A stretch of 64,000 bases of DNA, from assembly GCF_015218165.1 (NCBI RefSeq), contig NZ_CP048659.1:2604001-2668000 (forward strand), given 5' to 3'. This DNA is from Acinetobacter piscicola (lineage in GTDB: Bacteria; Pseudomonadota; Gammaproteobacteria; Pseudomonadales; Moraxellaceae). Numbering within the stretch: position 1 is the stretch's first letter; each line of letters begins with the position of its first letter. Positions 58,253 through 64,000 of this stretch are shown here, piece by piece. The notes beneath the pieces were generated by a model. That model was not told the DNA's origin. It saw nothing but the letters and a program-made list of their open reading frames with translations, and did no database searches. A program made the translations under genes and the position numbers.

Positions 58253-59401
58253 ATGACCCGAAAAAGCGCCCTCGCTGCATTGTTACTCCTTCCTTCATTT
58301 TCCTATGCAGCAACTGTTTTATCGAATCCGCCAGAATTAAATAATAAATCTTACGTTTTGATGGATTATGAAACAGGGCAAATCCTTGCATCTAAGAATG
58401 AAAATGAGAAACTCGCACCTGCTTCAATGACGAAAATGATGACGAGTTATATTATTGAACAAAAATTACTAAAAGGTGACCTCACCGAAGACGAAAAAGT
58501 TCGTATGAATGAGTCTGCTTGGTGTCGTGGCAGTAGCACAGAATCTTGTATGTATGTTCCTTTAAATGGCACAGCAACAGTACTAGAAATGTTGCGCGGG
58601 ATTATCATTCAATCAGGAAATGATGCATCAAAAGCAATGGCTGAGCATATTTCAGGCAATGAAGGCACCTTCGCCCATGAAATGAATCAAGAAGCTAAAC
58701 GTATCGGCATGACCAATACGAACTTTATCAATGCGACAGGTATGCCTGCTGAAGGCCATTACTCAACTGCAAAAGATATGGCAAACCTTGCTAAACATAT
58801 TATTCATGACAGTTCTAAATATTATCCGATTTATTCAGAAAAAGAATTTACCTTTAATGGAATTAAACAAGGTAACCGTAATGCCCTTCTTTATACTGAC
58901 CCAAGTGTCGATGGTTTAAAAACAGGTCATACGGACGAAGCGGGTTATTGCTTAACAACATCTGCGAAGCGTGGTCCAATGCGTTTAATCTCGGTAATTT
59001 TTGGTGCACCATCAATGAATGAACGTGCATCTCAAACACGTGAATTACTCTCTTGGGGTTACTCAAACTTTGAAACCGTCAATGTACAACCTGCAAACCA
59101 AGTGATGGCAAAAGCCAAAGTTTACTTTGGTAAAGAAAACGAAGTACAAGTAGGTTTACCTGAAGCATTTAATGTGACAATGCCTAAAGGTCAAGCAGAT
59201 GCAATTAAAACGCAAATTACGGTACAACCGAACTTAAATGCACCACTGCAAAAAGGACAAGTCATTGGTAAATTGACTGCAACTTTAAATGGTAAAGTCA
59301 TTACTGAAAAACCGTTGGTCGCAATCACTGCTGTTGAAGAAGCAGGTTTCTTCTCGCGTATGATTGACCACATTAAAATGTTCTTTAGCAACTTATTTTA
59401 A
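58253..59401 (+). CDS. dacC: D-alanyl-D-alanine carboxypeptidase (PBP5/6 type)
   Basis: A low-molecular-weight penicillin-binding protein that trims pentapeptide stems. The 382-residue protein has a signal peptide (cleavage after SYA), the catalytic SMTK (Ser58-Lys61), the SGN at 121-123, and KTG at 223-225. A PBP5 C-terminal beta domain follows and an amphipathic C-terminal helix (SRMIDHIKMFFSNLF) that anchors it to the inner membrane. The open frame starts at 58223; the ATG at 58253 gives the signal peptide. It is expressed as a single gene. Confidence 0.94.
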   Translation: MTRKSALAALLLLPSFSYAATVLSNPPELNNKSYVLMDYETGQILASKNENEKLAPASMTKMMTSYIIEQKLLKGDLTEDEKVRMNESAWCRGSSTESCMYVPLNGTATVLEMLRGIIIQSGNDASKAMAEHISGNEGTFAHEMNQEAKRIGMTNTNFINATGMPAEGHYSTAKDMANLAKHIIHDSSKYYPIYSEKEFTFNGIKQGNRNALLYTDPSVDGLKTGHTDEAGYCLTTSAKRGPMRLISVIFGAPSMNERASQTRELLSWGYSNFETVNVQPANQVMAKAKVYFGKENEVQVGLPEAFNVTMPKGQADAIKTQITVQPNLNAPLQKGQVIGKLTATLNGKVITEKPLVAITAVEEAGFFSRMIDHIKMFFSNLF

Positions 59402-59496
59402 GTTCATCTAAAAGTATAAAAAAGCATTCATGTCTAAGATATGAGTGCTTTTCTTTTATAATAGAATTCAATTACATTTATAAATAGCGAGGTCTT

Positions 59497-60051
59497 ATGA
59501 AAAAGAATATTCGTGCGTACTTAGACCAACATCCTAAAATCGACTCAACCTGCTATATTGATGATTTGAGTGTCATTATTGGTGAAGTTACACTCGCTAA
59601 AAATGTATCTGTTTGGCCTTTTGCAGTGATTCGTGGTGATGTGAATTCGATTAAAATCGGACAAAATAGCAATGTGCAAGATCATTGCATGTTACACGTC
59701 AGCCACAAAAAAGAGTCTAAGCCCGAAGGTTCTCCACTCATCATTGGTGAAGATGTTACGGTTGGACACCATGTAACTTTACATGGTTGTCGCATTGGTA
59801 ATCGTGTTCTGATTGGCATTAATACTGTGGTTTTGGATGATGTGATTATTGAAGATGACGTGATGATTGGCGCTGGAAGTCTAGTTCCGCCTCGTAAAGT
59901 CCTTAAAAGTGGATACTTATATGTGGGGAGTCCTGTACAACAAGTGAGACCGCTCACCGATGCTGAAAAAGCATTCTTACCCTATTCAGCGCATCATTAT
60001 GTCAAAGTTGCCAACAACTATTTAGAGAATGACGCATCGAAATCATCATAA
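59497..60051 (+). CDS. Gamma-carbonic anhydrase family protein
   Basis: A 184-residue left-handed beta-helix protein of the YrdA/PaaY type. Hexapeptide repeats carry the metal-binding His residues in NVQDHCMLHVS and VGHHVTLHGC. GAGG precedes the ATG. Similar proteins are described as gamma carbonic anhydrases or as acyltransferase-like, so activity is not certain. It precedes tolB with a 137-bp gap. Confidence 0.92.
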   Translation: MKKNIRAYLDQHPKIDSTCYIDDLSVIIGEVTLAKNVSVWPFAVIRGDVNSIKIGQNSNVQDHCMLHVSHKKESKPEGSPLIIGEDVTVGHHVTLHGCRIGNRVLIGINTVVLDDVIIEDDVMIGAGSLVPPRKVLKSGYLYVGSPVQQVRPLTDAEKAFLPYSAHHYVKVANNYLENDASKSS

Positions 60052-60188
60052 AATCATAAGAATGTACATTTGCATTCAACATTTCACTGAACATTCATAA
60101 TTACATGCTTTATATAGATTAAAATCATGTCTTTATGCTACAAAGCTATTTATAGTTAAAAAATCAATATTTGAGTACATGAATACCC

Positions 60189-61475
60189 ATGAAGATCACG
60201 CCTAAACACTTACTCAGTTTGGCAGTCATATTGGCTTCTTTTAGCCCTGCCTTGATCACTCCTGTATATGCTCAATTGCATTTAGAAATTGCTAAAGCAC
60301 CTGAAGAAGCGCCTAAAATTGCGATTCTCCCTTTTGGCAATGATCAAACGATTTATCCCATTGTTGAAAATGACTTAAATCGTTCAGGTCGTTTCAGCAG
60401 TTCATCAAAAAATTTACCTGCAACTGCGAGTTTAAACAATATTAATGCAGAAGCTTGGAAAGCCAGTGGTGTACCTTATGTTGTTGTGGGTGATACTAAA
60501 ACCAATCCTGATGGTTCATTGGCTGTACATTACCAACTCTATGATGTCGAAAAACAAAGCTTTTTATTGAATGAGTTACTGACTGTTCCAGCATCTCGTG
60601 TACGTTCTGCAGCGCACATGATTTCTGATGCAATTTATCAAGCATTGACAGGAATTAAAGGGGATTTCAGTGGGCGCATTGCCTATGTATTACGTAATCC
60701 AGCGACACCTGAACAGCGTTATACTTTACAAATTGCAGATACCGATGGTGAACAGCCAAAAACGATTTTGACTTCTCGTGATCCAATTTTATCACCTGCA
60801 TGGACACCTGATGCACAAAAAATTGCATATGTGTCTTTTGAAACTAAACGCCCCGCAATTTATGTACAAGACCTCGCAACAGGTCAACGTGAAAAATACG
60901 CGAGCTTCCGTGGACTGAACGGCGCACCAAGTTTTTCACCCGATGGTAAATTCATGCTATTCACAGCGTCTATGCATGACAATCCTGAAATTTACCAAAT
61001 GGACCTAGAAACACGTCAAGTTAAACGTATGACCCATGATAGTGCTATTGATACTGAAGCACGTTATGCACCTGATGGTAAATCATTTATCTTTACTTCA
61101 GACCGTGGTGGTTCAGCACAAATTTATCGTTATAACTTGGCAGATGGTACAACCAAACGTCTCACCTTCCGTGGCGCATTTAACGCACGAGGTTCTTTAA
61201 GTGCCGATGGTAAATACGTGGCATTGGTACATCGTCCTTCAGGCAGCAACTATAAAGTCGCGATCCAAGAGATTTCAACAGGCATTACCAATATTCTGAC
61301 ACCGACAAGCCTAGATGAATCCCCAAGCTTCTCACCGAATGGACAAATGGTGGTGTATGCAACACGTGAAGGCAACCGAGGACTGTTATCGATTATGTCT
61401 ACCGATGGTCGTTTCCGTATGAATTTACCAAGTGAACAAGGTGAAGTTCGTGAACCCGCTTGGGCTCCGAAATAG
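60189..61475 (+). CDS. tolB: Tol-Pal system periplasmic protein TolB
   Basis: TolB is the periplasmic beta-propeller of the Tol-Pal system, needed for outer-membrane constriction and integrity. The 428-residue protein has a signal peptide (cleavage near VYA), an N-terminal alpha/beta domain, and a WD40-like C-terminal propeller with repeated SPDGK and SFSPNGQ blades. Pal follows 98 bp on. The other Tol genes (tolQ, tolR, tolA) are not immediately upstream, where a carbonic anhydrase-like gene lies. Confidence 0.96.
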   Translation: MKITPKHLLSLAVILASFSPALITPVYAQLHLEIAKAPEEAPKIAILPFGNDQTIYPIVENDLNRSGRFSSSSKNLPATASLNNINAEAWKASGVPYVVVGDTKTNPDGSLAVHYQLYDVEKQSFLLNELLTVPASRVRSAAHMISDAIYQALTGIKGDFSGRIAYVLRNPATPEQRYTLQIADTDGEQPKTILTSRDPILSPAWTPDAQKIAYVSFETKRPAIYVQDLATGQREKYASFRGLNGAPSFSPDGKFMLFTASMHDNPEIYQMDLETRQVKRMTHDSAIDTEARYAPDGKSFIFTSDRGGSAQIYRYNLADGTTKRLTFRGAFNARGSLSADGKYVALVHRPSGSNYKVAIQEISTGITNILTPTSLDESPSFSPNGQMVVYATREGNRGLLSIMSTDGRFRMNLPSEQGEVREPAWAPK

Positions 61476-61573
61476 CTTAACAAAATATCACTTTTTAATA
61501 TTGTGATAATTTTTTACTTTCAATGCTTTAATCAAAAATATGCTGTAACTTAAAAAACTTTATGGAGTTAATA

Positions 61574-62134
61574 ATGAATACGATGAAATACTTAGCACTA
61601 CCTTTACTTACCGCAACTTTGGTAATGACAGGTTGTGCAAACCGCAAACCAACCACTGATGCCAATGCAACAACAAACCCAAGTACCGTAAATACAACAG
61701 GTTTGAGTGAAGATGCAGCATTAAATGCGCAAAACCTTGCAGGTGCTTCATCAAAAGGTGTGACTGAAGCCAATAAAGCATTTTTAGCAAAACGTGTTGT
61801 ACATTTTGACTATGACAGTAGCGATCTTTCAAACGAAGATTATCAAACCTTACAAGCACATGCACAATTTTTAGTGGCAAATGCGAACTCTAAAATTGCC
61901 TTAACAGGTCATACAGATGAACGTGGTACACGTGAATACAATATGGCTTTGGGTGAGCGTCGTGCTAAAGCTGTACAAAGCTACCTAATCACCAACGGTG
62001 TTAACCCAGGTCAATTAGAAGCGGTAAGTTATGGTAAAGAAATGCCTATCAATGCTGGACATGATGAAGCAGCTTGGAAAGAAAACCGCCGTGTAGAACT
62101 TAACTATGAAGCAGTTCCACCCTTATTAAAATAA
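61574..62134 (+). CDS. pal: Peptidoglycan-associated lipoprotein Pal
   Basis: Pal ties the outer membrane to peptidoglycan and to TolB. The 186-residue lipoprotein has the lipobox MTGC (Cys21) and an OmpA-like domain (from about residue 75) with [25 protein letters not shown] stands 6 bases ahead of the ATG at 61574, and the frame also opens at 61562. It ends at a shared terminator. Confidence 0.97.
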   Translation: MNTMKYLALPLLTATLVMTGCANRKPTTDANATTNPSTVNTTGLSEDAALNAQNLAGASSKGVTEANKAFLAKRVVHFDYDSSDLSNEDYQTLQAHAQFLVANANSKIALTGHTDERGTREYNMALGERRAKAVQSYLITNGVNPGQLEAVSYGKEMPINAGHDEAAWKENRRVELNYEAVPPLLK

Positions 62135-62163
62135 TGATCATTGAATAAAAATAGATCAGAATA

Positions 62164-62196
62164 AAAAAGCGCTCATTTTAAATGGGCGCTTTTTTA
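62164..62196. terminator. Bidirectional terminator after pal
   Basis: An AAAAAGCGC stem with its complement, one G-U wobble, and U-runs on both sides serve pal (+) and the small gene at 62201 (-). Confidence 0.83.
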
Positions 62197-62200
62197 TAAC

Positions 62201-62386
62201 TTAAGACTCTGTTTCCGTTTGCTTGGGACTTTGCATGGATTCAATAAGGTCATGCTTATTGAATTTTTTATACTCAGGTTTTGCTTCGTAATCTTTCCAT
62301 GCATCTTTTACATTTTCGGCACTAATTTCATTTAAATCAATACCATCATTTGGTGTTGGAGTCGCTTCAAACTTTTGCGTGGTCAT
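62201..62386 (-). CDS. Small acidic uncharacterised protein
   Basis: A 61-residue protein without signal peptide, acidic and lysine-rich ([19 protein letters not shown]). An AAAGGAG ribosome site lies well placed before the ATG, so it is probably translated. It has no known domain. It converges on pal across a shared terminator and diverges from fbp. Confidence 0.72.
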   Translation of the reverse strand: MTTQKFEATPTPNDGIDLNEISAENVKDAWKDYEAKPEYKKFNKHDLIESMQSPKQTETES

Positions 62387-62566
62387 AACAGTGCTCCTTT
62401 AATATTATCCTTTTGTACCTTCAACATAGCACTTTATAAAATACTTTCAAGGGCAAAATCACGACAAATAACACAGGATGATTTTTATTTTGTGTCAAAC
62501 TCATCTAAAATAGCCCGATTGTTTAATTTGTTAGAACATTATCGCTTTTATTGGAGCAGCTTTGCT

Positions 62567-63541
62567 ATGTCAAATCGCACTTTATCCCAGTATTTACAAC
62601 TACAACAAGGGAACTTAACACCTGAACTTGCAGATGTGATTGAAACCATTGCCAACACATGTAAATCTATTGACCAACTCCTACAAAAAGGTGCATTGGC
62701 TGGTGTTTTAGGAAGTGCGCAACATGAAAATGTTCAAGGCGAAGAACAGAAAAAACTTGATGTTATCTCAAATGATTATTTGATTGATGCATTAAAAGTG
62801 AATAAAAATGTCGGTGGCTTAGCCTCTGAAGAATTAGATGAATTCACTGCTGCACAAGAAAATGGTAAATACCTCGTATTATTTGACCCACTTGATGGTT
62901 CAAGTAATATCGACATTAACATGTGTGTTGGTACCATTTTCTCTATTTTAAATGCCAAAAATGCCGTGACTCAAGCGGATGACTTTATGCAAGCAGGTAA
63001 AGATCAAGCGGCTGCAGGTTATGTACTTTATGGTCCATCTACAATGATGGCGTTAACTGTCGGTGCAGGCACTGTATTCTTTACGTTTGACCCTGAATCA
63101 AAAGAATTTTTACTCACCTCTGAAAACATTCAAGTCGCTGCTGACACGAAAGAATATGCAATTAATGCATCAAATGCACGTCATTGGGAAGCACCTGTAA
63201 AACGTTATATTGATGAATTACAAGCAGGTAAGACATCTGTCCGTGAAAAAGACTTTAACATGCGCTGGGTGGCGTGTATGGTGGGTGACATTCACCGTAT
63301 CCTTTGCCGTAGTGGTATTTTCTTATATCCATACGATACCAAAGATCCAAAAAAAGCAGGTCGTTTACGCTTGATGTACGAAGCAAACCCAATGAGCATG
63401 CTGATGGAACAAGCAGGTGGTGCTTCTACTACAGGTCGAGTACGTATTTTAGATATTCAACCCACTGAATTACATCAACGTGTACCTGTGGTGATCGGTT
63501 CTAAAAATGAAGTTGAGCTCGTTACAAGCTATCACAACTAA
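62567..63541 (+). CDS. fbp: Fructose-1,6-bisphosphatase, class I
   Basis: Fbp catalyses the gluconeogenic dephosphorylation of fructose-1,6-bisphosphate. The 324-residue protein has the metal-binding [24 protein letters not shown] and the late [17 protein letters not shown] with the conserved Glu. The frame opens at 62375, but its first 64 codons do not resemble the family; the ATG at 62567 has GGAG upstream and begins [11 protein letters not shown]. It would work with LldD/Dld when lactate is the carbon source. Confidence 0.96.
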   Translation: MSNRTLSQYLQLQQGNLTPELADVIETIANTCKSIDQLLQKGALAGVLGSAQHENVQGEEQKKLDVISNDYLIDALKVNKNVGGLASEELDEFTAAQENGKYLVLFDPLDGSSNIDINMCVGTIFSILNAKNAVTQADDFMQAGKDQAAAGYVLYGPSTMMALTVGAGTVFFTFDPESKEFLLTSENIQVAADTKEYAINASNARHWEAPVKRYIDELQAGKTSVREKDFNMRWVACMVGDIHRILCRSGIFLYPYDTKDPKKAGRLRLMYEANPMSMLMEQAGGASTTGRVRILDIQPTELHQRVPVVIGSKNEVELVTSYHN

Positions 63542-63642
63542 ATTGTAATCTTTTTTATTTTACTCTCTATTACAGGGAGTAAGTCCATTCAGGGGTTGTT
63601 GCGATTGCACAACCCCGATTTACATCTCTTGGATGCACTCCC

Positions 63643-64000
63643 ATGCCCACTATTTTTCTAGAATCTCGCGACAATCCAAAAATCAAACATTTACGTGGTT
63701 TGATTGAACAAAATGCTTATCGAAAAAAACAAGGTCAAACCGTACTCGAAGGCACTCATCTTTGCCTATCGTGGTTAGAAAAAAAGCGCCAAATCAAATC
63801 AATTTTTACCACTGAACATGCCCTTGAACATGCCGATTTTGAAAAAATTGCAGAATATTATCAAGGTGTTATTTTTGTACTCAGTGAAACCTTATACAAA
63901 GACTTGAGTACATTAGGGACAACTTTAGCCTGCTTAGCAATTGTCGACTTACCGACATCAACTCAAGCGTTAAATTTTAAAGAAGACACACTGATTTTGG
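63643..64000 (+). CDS. TrmH-family RNA methyltransferase (N-terminal part, runs off the window)
   Basis: Open from ATG 63643 to the end of the window (119 codons). The N-terminus is the SpoU substrate-binding module: ESRDNPKIKHLRGLIE, QTVLEGTHLCLSWL and LYKDLSTLGTT. These are 2'-O-methyltransferases of rRNA or tRNA with a knotted SPOUT catalytic domain, which lies outside the window. The target RNA cannot be told from this part. Confidence 0.82.
   Translation, partial: MPTIFLESRDNPKIKHLRGLIEQNAYRKKQGQTVLEGTHLCLSWLEKKRQIKSIFTTEHALEHADFEKIAEYYQGVIFVLSETLYKDLSTLGTTLACLAIVDLPTSTQALNFKEDTLIL

Noticed and set aside
62375..62566. N-terminal extension of fbp by 64 residues.
   Set aside because: No family similarity, overlap with the divergent small gene, and a ribosome site at the ATG 62567.

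Overview
The window is an ordinary piece of chromosome from a gamma-proteobacterium of the Moraxellaceae, most likely an Acinetobacter. It is AT-rich. Its gene groups fit that genus: lldPRD-dld lactate use, nudJ-mnmA-hflD-purB, rpsB-tsf next to map, surE-nlpD, tolB-pal, and many small lipoproteins and secreted proteins without an evident family. I cannot assign a species from the sequence alone.

Layout. 1-1475: the start of an acyl-CoA dehydrogenase gene facing an AraC-type regulator. 1592-4603: the only clearly accessory region, very AT-rich. It holds three small genes that look like immunity proteins (one SUKH-like), two C-terminal stumps of toxin genes, each joined to the following immunity gene by an ATGA overlap, and a decayed IS5-family element that cut one stump. 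tRNA-Ser(UGA) closes this region. 4856-7809: fadH and, just upstream, an intact IS1-family element with an 8-bp target duplication. 7927-9844: a membrane protein and a lipoprotein, both unrecognised. 9897-15673: the lactate operon lldP-lldR-lldD-dld with two LldR-type operators 105 bp apart. 16065-19202: an ExoX-like exonuclease, small unknowns and tRNA-Arg(CCG).

19390-22580: an ABC-2 exporter pair overlapping queF, plus an unknown gene. 22846-28460: a PF10118 hydrolase, mltB, an RlpA-like protein, an Mpo1-like protein, a DUF3465 protein and an acidic unknown. 28519-31350: tsf and rpsB (with a structured leader), divergent from map. 31684-36390: an OmpW-like porin, an MFS transporter with a 44-residue membrane protein translationally coupled to it, and a LysR/pirin divergent pair. 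36441-41799: an AAA ATPase, sthA, lipA and a GGDEF diguanylate cyclase.

42230-48110: two identical tRNA-Glu genes behind a near-consensus promoter, an amino-acid permease, nudJ-mnmA-hflD and purB. 48175-54485: a short unknown, a reduced Bap-like Ig-repeat protein, a YjdF-like membrane protein, a SohB-like peptidase, grxD and an argD-like aminotransferase. 54662-64000: a LysR regulator, nlpD, surE (C-terminus frameshifted at an A8 run), dacC, a gamma carbonic anhydrase, tolB-pal, fbp and the start of a TrmH-type methyltransferase.

Most of the window is housekeeping: central carbon and lactate metabolism, translation and tRNA modification, and envelope maintenance. I see no CRISPR array, prophage or complete defence island. 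The most interesting parts are the eroded toxin/immunity array, the shortened Bap-like protein, the surE homopolymer frameshift, and a few structured non-coding segments (the rpsB leader, nested inverted repeats upstream of mltB, and a hairpin block between lldD and dld).
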